A DNA stretch of 64,000 nucleotides. Source: Phyto melanocephala (lineage: Eukaryota; Arthropoda; Insecta; Diptera; Rhinophoridae). The notes below the pieces were generated by a model. It had not been told where the DNA came from and did no database searches. It worked only from the letters and a program-made list of their open reading frames with translations. Numbering within the stretch: the first letter of the stretch is position 1; every line of letters starts with the position of its first letter. Positions 23,601-36,669 of this stretch are shown here, piece after piece. The translations under genes and the position numbers were made by a program. The DNA is taken from positions 87,376,216 through 87,440,215 of the forward strand of contig OW799236.1 in NCBI GenBank assembly GCA_941918925.1, in the 5' to 3' direction.

Positions 23601-26600
23601 TCGAACTTTTTTCTATATATTAAATTTTAATGTGAACCATTTTTTATTTTGGCTTAAGTTCATTTGTTTATTTATTAAATTTTATAATTCAAATTAAATT
23701 AAATTGTAACCATTTTAGGAATATTCTTTCTAAAAATTATTTCCGATATTAGCCGAGTGGAATGCATTTTCGAAATCAGCTACGATTTCATCATCAGCAC
23801 TCTTTATCGGTATACTACTATGTAAATTAAAATTCCTATTTATGTTACAACTGAATGAAATTTGAATTAGTGAATCTTAGTATCATTTTTCATATTTTGT
23901 TGAATATTTAATTTCACCTATCAAATGACAATTCATAATTCAACATGTTCATATTCTTCTATATTCGTAATACATTTTCGTTATGCTTTCAATATCCATC
24001 CTTTGGCTGGAATTATTGAAAACAAGGTTGTATTTACATTTTCATTTGTATAAGTCCATCTAGGTGATAGACACTGAACAATGAATTCTTGAATGTCATT
24101 AACACCGTGCCATGTGTGTTATAATTATATATTTATATTTTATTCGAACTTTTTTCTATATATTAAATTTTAATGTGAACCATTTTTTATTTTGGCTTAA
24201 GTTCATTTGTTTATTTATTAAATTTTATAATTCAAATTAAATTAAATTGTAACCATTTTAGGAATATTCTTTCTAAAAATTATTTCCGATATTAGCCGAG
24301 TGGAATGCATTTTCGAAATCAGCTACGATTTCATCATCAGCACTCTTTATCGGTATACTACTATGTAAATTAAAATTCCTATTTATGTTACAACTGAATG
24401 AAATTTGAATTAGTGAATCTTAGTATCATTTTTCATATTTTGTTGAATATTTAATTTCACCTATCAAATGACAATTCATAATTCAACATGTTCATATTCT
24501 TCTATATTCGTAATACATTTTCGTTATGCTTTCAATATCCATCCTTTGGCTGGAATTATTGAAAACAAGGTTGTATTTACATTTTCATTTGTATAAGTCC
24601 ATCTAGGTGATAGACACTGAACAATGAATTCTTGAATGTCATTAACACCGTGCCATGTGTGTTATAATTATATATTTATATTTTATTCGAACTTTTTTCT
24701 ATATATTAAATTTTAATGTGAACCATTTTTTATTTTGGCTTAAGTTCATTTGTTTATTTATTAAATTTTATAATTCAAATTAAATTAAATTGTAACCATT
24801 TTAGGAATATTCTTTCTAAAAATTATTTCCGATATTAGCCGAGTGGAATGCATTTTCGAAATCAGCTACGATTTCATCATCAGCACTCTTTATCGGTATA
24901 CTACTATGTAAATTAAAATTCCTATTTATGTTACAACTGAATGAAATTTGAATTAGTGAATCTTAGTATCATTTTTCATATTTTGTTGAATATTTAATTT
25001 CACCTATCAAATGACAATTCATAATTCAACATGTTCATATTCTTCTATATTCGTAATACATTTTCGTTATGCTTTCAATATCCATCCTTTGGCTGGAATT
25101 ATTGAAAACAAGGTTGTATTTACATTTTCATTTGTATAAGTCCATCTAGGTGATAGACACTGAACAATGAATTCTTGAATGTCATTAACACCGTGCCATG
25201 TGTGTTATAATTATATATTTATATTTTATTCGAACTTTTTTCTATATATTAAATTTTAATGTGAACCATTTTTTATTTTGGCTTAAGTTCATTTGTTTAT
25301 TTATTAAATTTTATAATTCAAATTAAATTAAATTGTAACCATTTTAGGAATATTCTTTCTAAAAATTATTTCCGATATTAGCCGAGTGGAATGCATTTTC
25401 GAAATCAGCTACGATTTCATCATCATCACTCTTTATCGGTATACTACTATGTAAATTAAAATTCCTATTTATGTTACAACTGAATGAAATTTGAATTAGT
25501 GAATCTTAGTATCATTTTTCATATTTTGTTGAATATTTAATTTCACCTATCAAATGACAATTCATAATTCAACATGTTCATATTCTTCTATATTCGTAAT
25601 ACATTTTCGTTATGCTTTCAATATCCATCCTTTGGCTGGAATTATTGAAAACAAGGTTGTATTTACATTTTCATTTGTATAAGTCCATCTAGGTGATAGA
25701 CACTGAACAATGAATTCTTGAATGTCATTAACACCGTGCTATGTGTGTTATAATTATATATTTATATTTTATTCGAACTTTTTTCTATATATTAAATTTT
25801 AATGTGAACCATTTTTTATTTTGGCTTAAGTTCATTTGTTTATTTATTAAATTTTATAATTCAAATTAAATTAAATTGTAACCATTTTAGGAATATTCTT
25901 TCTAAAAATTATTTCCGATATTAGCCGAGTGGAATGCATTTTCGAAATCAGCTACGATTTCATCATCAGCACTCTTTATCGGTATACTACTATGTAAATT
26001 AAAATTCCTATTTATGTTACAACTGAATGAAATTTGAATTAGTGAATCTTAGTATCATTTTTCATATTTTGTTGAATATTTAATTTCACCTATCAAATGA
26101 CAATTCATAATTCAACATGTTCATATTCTTCTATATTCGTAATACATTTTCGTTATGCTTTCAATATCCATCCTTTGGCTGGAATTATTGAAAACAAGGT
26201 TGTATTTACATTTTCATTTGTATAAGTCCATCTAGGTGATAGACACTGAACAATGAATTCTTGAATGTCATTAACACCGTGCCATGTGTGTTATAATTAT
26301 ATATTTATATTTTATTCGAACTTTTTTCTATATATTAAATTTTAATGTGAACCATTTTTTATTTTGGCTTAAGTTCATTTGTTTATTTATTAAATTTTAT
26401 AATTCAAATTAAATTAAATTGTAACCATTTTAGGAATATTCTTTCTAAAAATTATTTCCGATATTAGCCGAGTGGAATGCATTTTCGAAATCAGCTACGA
26501 TTTCATCATCAGCACTCTTTATCGGTATACTACTATGTAAATTAAAATTCCTATTTATGTTACAACTGAATGAAATTTGAATTAGTGAATCTTAGTATCA

Positions 26601-29600
26601 TTTTTCATATTTTGTTGAATATTTAATTTCACCTATCAAATGACAATTCATAATTCAACATGTTCATATTCTTCTATATTCGTAATACATTTTCGTTATG
26701 CTTTCAATATCCATCCTTTGGCTGGAATTATTGAAAACAAGGTTGTATTTACATTTTCATTTGTATAAGTCCATCTAGGTGATAGACACTGAACAATGAA
26801 TTCTTGAATGTCATTAACACCGTGCTATGTGTGTTATAATTATATATTTATATTTTATTCGAACTTTTTTCTATATATTAAATTTTAATGTGAACCATTT
26901 TTTATTTTGGCTTAAGTTCATTTGTTTATTTATTAAATTTTATAATTCAAATTAAATTAAATTGTAACCATTTTAGGAATATTCTTTCTAAAAATTATTT
27001 CCGATATTAGCCGAGTGGAATGCATTTTCGAAATCAGCTACGATTTCATCATCAGCACTCTTTATCGGTATACTACTATGTAAATTAAAATTCCTATTTA
27101 TGTTACAACTGAATGAAATTTGAATTAGTGAATCTTAGTATCATTTTTCATATTTTGTTGAATATTTAATTTCACCTATCAAATGACAATTCATAATTCA
27201 ACATGTTCATATTCTTCTATATTCGTAATACATTTTCGTTATGCTTTCAATATCCATCCTTTGGCTGGAATTATTGAAAACAAGGTTGTATTTACATTTT
27301 CATTTGTATAAGTCCATCTAGGTGATAGACACTGAACAATGAATTCTTGAATGTCATTAACACCGTGCCATGTGTGTTATAATTATATATTTATATTTTA
27401 TTCGAACTTTTTTCTATATATTAAATTTTAATGTGAACCATTTTTTATTTTGGCTTAAGTTCATTTGTTTATTTATTAAATTTTATAATACAAATTAAAT
27501 TAAATTGTAACCATTTTAGGAATATTCTTTCTAAAAATTATTTCCGATATTAGCCGAGTGGAATGCATTTTCGAAATCAGCTACGATTTCATCATCATCA
27601 CTCTTTATCGGTATACTACTATGTAAATTAAAATTCCTATTTATGTTACAACTGAATGAAATTTGAATTAGTGAATCTTAGTATCATTTTTCATATTTTG
27701 TTGAATATTTAATTTCACCTATCAAATGACAATTCATAATTCAACATGTTCATATTCTTCTATATTCGTAATACATTTTCGTTATGCTTTCAATATCCAT
27801 CCTTTGGCTGGAATTATTGAAAACAAGGTTGTATTTACATTTTCATTTGTATAAGTCCATCTAGGTGATAGACACTGAACAATGAATTCTTGAATGTCAT
27901 TAACACCGTGCTATGTGTGTTATAATTATATATTTATATTTTATTCGAACTTTTTTCTATATATTAAATTTTAATGTGAACCATTTTTTATTTTGGCTTA
28001 AGTTCATTTGTTTATTTATTAAATTTTATAATTCAAATTAAATTAAATTGTAACCATTTTAGGAATATTCTTTCTAAAAATTATTTCCGATATTAGCCGA
28101 GTGGAATGCATTTTCGAAATCAGCTACGATTTCATCATCAGCACTCTTTATCGGTATACTACTATGTAAATTAAAATTCCTATTTATGTTACAACTGAAT
28201 GAAATTTGAATTAGTGAATCTTAGTATCATTTTTCATATTTTGTTGAATATTTAATTTCACCTATCAAATGACAATTCATAATTCAACATGTTCATATTC
28301 TTCTATATTCGTAATACATTTTCGTTATGCTTTCAATATCCATCCTTTGGCTGGAATTATTGAAAACAAGGTTGTATTTACATTTTCATTTGTATAAGTC
28401 CATCTAGGTGATAGACACTGAACAATGAATTCTTGAATGTCATTAACACCGTGCCATGTGTGTTATAATTATATATTTATATTTTATTCGAACTTTTTTC
28501 TATATATTAAATATTAATGTGAACCATTTTTTATTTTGGCTTAAGTTCATTTGTTTATTTATTAAATTTTATAATTCAAATTAAATTAAATTGTAACCAT
28601 TTTAGGAATATTCTTTCTAAAAATTATTTCCGATATTAGCCGAGTGGAATGCATTTTCGAAATCAGCTACGATTTCATCATCAGCACTCTTTATCGGTAT
28701 ACTACTATGTAAATTAAAATTCCTATTTATGTTACAACTGAATGAAATTTGAATTAGTGAATCTTAGTATCATTTTTCATATTTTGTTGAATATTTAATT
28801 TCACCTATCAAATGACAATTCATAATTCAACATGTTCATATTCTTCTATATTCGTAATACATTTTCGTTATGCTTTCAATATCCATCCTTTGGCTGGAAT
28901 TATTGAAAACAAGGTTGTATTTACATTTTCATTTGTATAAGTCCATCTAGGTGATAGACACTGAACAATGAATTCTTGAATGTCATTAACACCGTGCCAT
29001 GTGTGTTATAATTATATATTTATATTTTATTCGAACTTTTTTCTATATATTAAATTTTAATGTGAACCATTTTTTATTTTGGCTTAAGTTCATTTGTTTA
29101 TTTATTAAATTTTATAATTCAAATTAAATTAAATTGTAACCATTTTAGGAATATTCTTTCTAAAAATTATTTCCGATATTAGCCGAGTGGAATGCATTTT
29201 CGAAATCAGCTACGATTTCATCATCAGCACTCTTTATCGGTATACTACTATGTAAATTAAAATTCCTATTTATGTTACAACTGAATGAAATTTGAATTAG
29301 TGAATCTTAGTATCATTTTTCATATTTTGTTGAATATTTAATTTCACCTATCAAATGACAATTCATAATTCAACATGTTCATATTCTTCTATATTCGTAA
29401 TACATTTTCGTTATGCTTTCAATATCCATCCTTTGGCTGGAATTATTGAAAACAAGGTTGTATTTACATTTTCATTTGTATAAGTCCATCTAGGTGATAG
29501 ACACTGAACAATGAATTCTTGAATGTCATTAACACCGTGCCATGTGTGTTATAATTATATATTTATATTTTATTCGAACTTTTTTCTATATATTAAATTT

Positions 29601-32600
29601 TAATGTGAACCATTTTTTATTTTGGCTTAAGTTTATTTGTTTATTTATTAAATTTTATAATTCAAATTAAATTAAATTGTAACCATTTTAGGAATATTCT
29701 TTCTAAAAATTATTTCCGATATTAGCCGAGTGGAATGCATTTTCGAAATCAGCTACGATTTCATCATCAGCACTCTTTATCGGTATACTACTATGTAAAT
29801 TAAAATTCCTATTTATGTTACAACTGAATGAAATTTGAATTAGTGAATCTTAGTATCATTTTTCATATTTTGTTGAATATTTAATTTCACCTATCAAATG
29901 ACAATTCATAATTCAACATGTTCATATTCTTCTATATTCGTAATACATTTTCGTTATGCTTTCAATATCCATCCTTTGGCTGGAATTATTGAAAACAAGG
30001 TTGTATTTACATTTTCATTTGTATAAGTCCATCTAGGTGATAGACACTGAACAATGAATTCTTGAATGTCATTAACACCGTGCCATGTGTGTTATAATTA
30101 TATATTTATATTTTATTCGAACTTTTTTCTATATATTAAATTTTAATGTGAACCATTTTTTATTTTGGCTTAAGTTCATTTGTTTATTTATTAAATTTTA
30201 TAATTCAAATTAAATTAAATTGTAACCATTTTAGGAATATTCTTTCTAAAAATTATTTCCGATATTAGCCGAGTGGAATGCATTTTCGAAATAATATCGG
30301 AAATAATTTTTAGAAAGAATATTCCTAAAATGGTTACAATTTAATTTAATTTGAATTATAAAATTTAATAAATAAACAAATGAACTTAAGCCAAAATAAA
30401 AAATGGTTCACATTAAAATTTAATATATAGAAAAAAGTTCGAATAAAATATAAATATATAATTATAACACACATGGCACGGTGTTAATGACATTCAAGAA
30501 TTCATTGTTCAGTGTCTATCACCTAGATGGACTTATACAAATGAAAATGTAAATACAACCTTGTTTTCAATAATTCCAGCCAAAGGATGGATATTGAAAG
30601 CATAACGAAAATGTATTACGAATATAGAAGAATATGAACATGTTGAATTATGAATTGTCATTTGATAGGTGAAATTAAATATTCAACAAAATATGAAAAA
30701 TGATACTAAGATTCACTAATTCAAATTTCATTCAGTTGTAACATAAATAGGAATTTTAATTTACATAGTAGTATACCGATAAAGAGTGCTGATGATGAAA
30801 TCGTAGCTGATTTCGAAAATGCATTCCACTCGGCTAATATCGGAAATAATTTTTAGAAAGAATATTCCTAAAATGGTTACAATTTAATTTAATTTGAATT
30901 ATAAAATTTAATAAATAAACAAATGAACTTAAGCCAAAATAAAAAATGGTTCACATTAAAATTTAATATATAGAAAAAAGTTCGAATAAAATATAAATAT
31001 ATAATTATAACACACATGGCACGGTGTTAATGACATTCAAGAATTCATTGTTCAGTGTCTATCACCTAGATGGACTTATACAAATGAAAATGTAAATACA
31101 ACCTTGTTTTCAATAATTCCAGCCAAAGGATGGATATTGAAAGCATAACGAAAATGTATTACGAATATAGAAGAATATGAACATGTTGAATTATGAATTG
31201 TCATTTGATAGGTGAAATTAAATATTCAACAAAATATGAAAAATGATACTAAGATTCACTAATTCAAATTTCATTCAGTTGTAACATAAATAGGAATTTT
31301 AATTTACATAGTAGTATACCGATAAAGAGTGCTGATGATGAAATCGTAGCTGATTTCGAAAATGCATTCCACTCGGCTAATATCGGAAATAATTTTTAGA
31401 AAGAATATTCCTAAAATGGTTACAATTTAATTTAATTTGAATTATAAAATTTAATAAATAAACAAATGAACTTAAGCCAAAATAAAAAATGGTTCACATT
31501 AAAATTTAATATATAGAAAAAAGTTCGAATAAAATATAAATATATAATTATAACACACATGGCACGGTGTTAATGACATTCAAGAATTCATTGTTCAGTG
31601 TCTATCACCTAGATGGACTTATACAAATGAAAATGTAAATACAACCTTGTTTTCAATAATTCCAGCCAAAGGATGGATATTGAAAGCATAACGAAAATGT
31701 ATTACGAATATAGAAGAATATGAACATGTTGAATTATGAATTGTCATTTGATAGGTGAAATTAAATATTCAACAAAATATGAAAAATGATACTAAGATTC
31801 ACTAATTCAAATTTCATTCAGTTGTAACATAAATAGGAATTTTAATTTACATAGTAGTATACCGATAAAGAGTGCTGATGATGAAATCGTAGCTGATTTC
31901 GAAAATGCATTCCACTCGGCTAATATCGGAAATAATTTTTAGAAAGAATATTCCTAAAATGGTTACAATTTAATTTAATTTGAATTATAAAATTTAATAA
32001 ATAAACAAATGAACTTAAGCCAAAATAAAAAATGGTTCACATTAAAATTTAATATATAGAAAAAAGTTCGAATAAAATATAAATATATAATTATAACACA
32101 CATGGCACGGTGTTAATGACATTCAAGAATTCATTGTTCAGTGTCTATCACCTAGATGGACTTATACAAATGAAAATGTAAATACAACCTTGTTTTCAAT
32201 AATTCCAGCCAAAGGATGGATATTGAAAGCATAACGAAAATGTATTACGAATATAGAAGAATATGAACATGTTGAATTATGAATTGTCATTTGATAGGTG
32301 AAATTAAATATTCAACAAAATATGAAAAATGATACTAAGATTCACTAATTCAAATTTCATTCAGTTGTAACATAAATAGGAATTTTAATTTACATAGTAG
32401 TATACCGATAAAGAGTGCTGATGATGAAATCGTAGCTGATTTCGAAAATGCATTCCACTCGGCTAATATCGGAAATAATTTTTAGAAAGAATATTCCTAA
32501 AATGGTTACAATTTAATTTAATTTGAATTATAAAATTTAATAAATAAACAAATGAACTTAAGCCAAAATAAAAAATGGTTCACATTAAAATTTAATATAT

Positions 32601-35600
32601 AGAAAAAAGTTCGAATAAAATATAAATATATAATTATAACACACATGGCACGGTGTTAATGACATTCAAGAATTCATTGTTCAGTGTCTATCACCTAGAT
32701 GGACTTATACAAATGAAAATGTAAATACAACCTTGTTTTCAATAATTCCAGCCAAAGGATGGATATTGAAAGCATAACGAAAATGTATTACGAATATAGA
32801 AGAATATGAACATGTTGAATTATGAATTGTCATTTGATAGGTGAAATTAAATATTCAACAAAATATGAAAAATGATACTAAGATTCACTAATTCAAATTT
32901 CATTCAGTTGTAACATAAATAGGAATTTTAATTTACATAGTAGTATACCGATAAAGAGTGCTGATGATGAAATCGTAGCTGATTTCGAAAATGCATTCCA
33001 CTCGGCTAATATCGGAAATAATTTTTAGAAAGAATATTCCTAAAATGGTTACAATTTAATTTAATTTGAATTATAAAATTTAATAAATAAACAAATGAAC
33101 TTAAGCCAAAATAAAAAATGGTTCACATTAAAATTTAATATATAGAAAAAAGTTCGAATAAAATATAAATATATAATTATAACACACATGGCACGGTGTT
33201 AATGACATTCAAGAATTCATTGTTCAGTGTCTATCACCTAGATGGACTTATACAAATGAAAATGTAAATACAACCTTGTTTTCAATAATTCCAGCCAAAG
33301 GATGGATATTGAAAGCATAACGAAAATGTATTACGAATATAGAAGAATATGAACATGTTGAATTATGAATTGTCATTTGATAGGTGAAATTAAATATTCA
33401 ACAAAATATGAAAAATGATACTAAGATTCACTAATTCAAATTTCATTCAGTTGTAACATAAATAGGAATTTTAATTTACATAGTAGTATACCGATAAAGA
33501 GTGCTGATGATGAAATCGTAGCTGATTTCGAAAATGCATTCCACTCGGCTAATATCGGAAATAATTTTTAGAAAGAATATTCCTAAAATGGTTACAATTT
33601 AATTTAATTTGAATTATAAAATTTAATAAATAAACAAATGAACTTAAGCCAAAATAAAAAATGGTTCACATTAAAATTTAATATATAGAAAAAAGTTCGA
33701 ATAAAATATAAATATATAATTATAACACACATGGCACGGTGTTAATGACATTCAAGAATTCATTGTTCAGTGTCTATCACCTAGATGGACTTATACAAAT
33801 GAAAATGTAAATACAACCTTGTTTTCAATAATTCCAGCCAAAGGATGGATATTGAAAGCATAACGAAAATGTATTACGAATATAGAAGAATATGAACATG
33901 TTGAATTATGAATTGTCATTTGATAGGTGAAATTAAATATTCAACAAAATATGAAAAATGATACTAAGATTCACTAATTCAAATTTCATTCAGTTGTAAC
34001 ATAAATAGGAATTTTAATTTACATAGTAGTATACCGATAAAGAGTGCTGATGATGAAATCGTAGCTGATTTCGAAAATGCATTCCACTCGGCTAATATCG
34101 GAAATAATTTTTAGAAAGAATATTCCTAAAATGGTTACAATTTAATTTAATTTGAATTATAAAATTTAATAAATAAACAAATGAACTTAAGCCAAAATAA
34201 AAAATGGTTCACATTAAAATTTAATATATAGAAAAAAGTTCGAATAAAATATAAATATATAATTATAACACACATGGCACGGTGTTAATGACATTCAAGA
34301 ATTCATTGTTCAGTGTCTATCACCTAGATGGACTTATACAAATGAAAATGTAAATACAACCTTGTTTTCAATAATTCCAGCCAAAGGATGGATATTGAAA
34401 GCATAACGAAAATGTATTACGAATATAGAAGAATATGAACATGTTGAATTATGAATTGTCATTTGATAGGTGAAATTAAATATTCAACAAAATATGAAAA
34501 ATGATACTAAGATTCACTAATTCAAATTTCATTCAGTTGTAACATAAATAGGAATTTTAATTTACATAGTAGTATACCGATAAAGAGTGCTGATGATGAA
34601 ATCGTAGCTGATTTCGAAAATGCATTCCACTCGGCTAATATCGGAAATAATTTTTAGAAAGAATATTCCTAAAATGGTTACAATTTAATTTAATTTGAAT
34701 TATAAAATTTAATAAATAAACAAATGAACTTAAGCCAAAATAAAAAATGGTTCACATTAAAATTTAATATATAGAAAAAAGTTCGAATAAAATATAAATA
34801 TATAATTATAACACACATGGCACGGTGTTAATGACATTCAAGAATTCATTGTTCAGTGTCTATCACCTAGATGGACTTATACAAATGAAAATGTAAATAC
34901 AACCTTGTTTTCAATAATTCCAGCCAAAGGATGGATATTGAAAGCATAACGAAAATGTATTACGAATATAGAAGAATATGAACATGTTGAATTATGAATT
35001 GTCATTTGATAGGTGAAATTAAATATTCAACAAAATATGAAAAATGATACTAAGATTCACTAATTCAAATTTCATTCAGTTGTAACATAAATAGGAATTT
35101 TAATTTACATAGTAGTATACCGATAAAGAGTGCTGATGATGAAATCGTAGCTGATTTCGAAAATGCATTCCACTCGGCTAATATCGGAAATAATTTTTAG
35201 AAAGAATATTCCTAAAATGGTTACAATTTAATTTAATTTGAATTATAAAATTTAATAAATAAACAAATGAACTTAAGCCAAAATAAAAAATGGTTCACAT
35301 TAAAATTTAATATATAGAAAAAAGTTCGAATAAAATATAAATATATAATTATAACACACATGGCACGGTGTTAATGACATTCAAGAATTCATTGTTCAGT
35401 GTCTATCACCTAGATGGACTTATACAAATGAAAATGTAAATACAACCTTGTTTTCAATAATTCCAGCCAAAGGATGGATATTGAAAGCATAACGAAAATG
35501 TATTACGAATATAGAAGAATATGAACATGTTGAATTATGAATTGTCATTTGATAGGTGAAATTAAATATTCAACAAAATATGAAAAATGATACTAAGATT

Positions 35601-35844
35601 CACTAATTCAAATTTCATTCAGTTGTAACATAAATAGGAATTTTAATTTACATAGTAGTATACCGATAAAGAGTGCTGATGATGAAATCGTAGCTGATTT
35701 CGAAAATGCATTCCACTCGGCTAATATCGGAAATAATTTTTAGAAAGAATATTCCTAAAATGGTTACAATTTAATTTAATTTGAATTATAAAATTTAATA
35801 AATAAACAAATGAACTTAAGCCAAAATAAAAAATGGTTCACATT
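17607..35844. repeat. Giant 543 bp satellite array with an inverted arm (about 33.6 units)
   Basis: The anchor TTATTCGAAC recurs at 17624, 18167, 18710, 19253 and every 543 bp to 30113. After 30292 the same unit runs in the opposite orientation to 35844. The forward arm is 12,686 bp (about 23.4 units) and the inverted arm 5,552 bp (about 10.2 units). Every unit I compared has exactly the same length, and only a handful of point variants occur. The unit is AT-rich and has no open frame of useful length. It contains a small hairpin GAAATC-AGCTAC-GATTTC and a CCGATA...TATCGG pair about 65 bp apart. It is not a known rDNA, histone or telomeric repeat as far as I can tell. Its function is unknown. 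Confidence 0.97.
30267..30292. repeat. Turn-around of the array (26 bp spacer of a large palindrome)
   Basis: Forward sequence ending CCGATATT at 30266 is followed by 26 unpaired bases that still follow the forward unit, to TTTTCGAAAT. The exact complement then begins at 30293 (AATATCGG). Positions x and 60559 minus x are complementary through the inverted arm, giving arms of about 5.55 kb around a 26 bp loop. Confidence 0.95.
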
Positions 35845-36313
35845 TTTTTTTAAATTTTTTTTTGTAATTTTTTTTTATAATTTTTTTTATTTTTAATATA
35901 TTTTTTTTTGTAATTTTATTTTTGATATGTTTTTTACATGTATGTATGTTGTTGTTGTAATTGTGAAAAAAAAACGAGGTGGTCGTGGTTTTTTGCTCAT
36001 ATCTCAGAAAGTTATGGGGAGATTGTGCTGAATTTCAATAGCGATTCATTTCTGGATATTTCCAAGAGATTGATACCATATACAGATCTGAGGAACATAT
36101 AGTTGCTTCTAAAAGTTGACTTCAACCAACACACGGACAGACGGGCAGACGGATAGACGGACAGACGGTCAGGGCTTAATCGACTCCTCTATTCATAAGC
36201 TTTCAGAAAATAAATACTTTATGGGGTCGGAAATGAAAATTGTAGAAATTACAAACGGAATGACAAAGCTATATATACCCTTGTGCACCACAGGTGAAGG
36301 GTATAATAAAAAA
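35845..36313 (-). mobile_element. Element A copy 3, right part (5' half)
   Basis: After about 90 bp of T-rich DNA and ATGTTTTTTACATGTATGTA (forward orientation), the sequence becomes the complement of the element A 5' half. It reads AAACGAGGTGGTCGTGG, TTGCTCATATCTCAG, GACGGACAGACGG, CTATTCATAAGCTTTCAGAA, TTTATGGGGTCGGAAATG and AACGGAATGACAAA. It ends with TATACCCTTGTGCACCAC and GAAGGGTATAATAA. It is thus the other end of the element A copy that encloses the array. The open frame at 36116-36400 is just this repeat. Confidence 0.8.
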
Positions 36314-36450
36314 ATTATGATCAGCGGATCCAGGCGGGAAAGGGATATATCAACCCCCACCAAATGGTTAAAATATAAAATTACTTATTTACTTATTTGA
36401 TATATAAACGTTTCGACATTTGTTTTTTTAATACAAAATACAAATTCATA

Positions 36451-36597
36451 ATGAAATTAGTGTCACTTCTACGCAAACGATTAAATAAATTAAATTTGCA
36501 TTGGCCCGAGGAACTAGATAAATATAATATTCACCAAAGGGTGTATTCTCCTAAAGAATCATACAAGCTCAAGTGTCATAATGTTATTATAAACTAA
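36451..36597 (+). CDS. Possible small ORF or exon, 48 aa, unrecognised
   Basis: A 48-codon frame starts MKLVSLLRKRLNKLNLHWPE and ends in TAA. Its amino-acid use is not low-complexity (basic N-terminus, WPEEL, KESYKLKCH), unlike most AT-driven frames here. I do not recognise it. It could be a small gene, an exon, or chance. Confidence 0.2.
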   Translation: MKLVSLLRKRLNKLNLHWPEELDKYNIHQRVYSPKESYKLKCHNVIIN

Positions 36598-36669
36598 ATA
36601 CATACATACATATGCATATGAGTTTATCAACTTAAAAATGTGTAGAATTGATAATTTTGTTCGAACATA

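Noticed and set aside
17607..35844. CRISPR-like or rDNA spacer array
   Set aside because: The unit is 543 bp with no unique spacers between copies, there is no cas-like gene, and no rRNA sequence is adjacent. It is an ordinary direct tandem satellite apart from its inverted arm.
30240..35844. Pure fold-back sequencing artefact as the explanation of the inverted arm
   Set aside because: Not fully excluded, but forward-arm variants are missing at mirror positions and the right end runs into a different flank that completes element A. I therefore treat the inversion as probably real and listed the decisive long-read test.
36116..36400. Open frame of 94 codons
   Set aside because: It lies wholly in the complement of element A's 5' half and reads GACGGACAGACGG repeats. 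It is not a gene.
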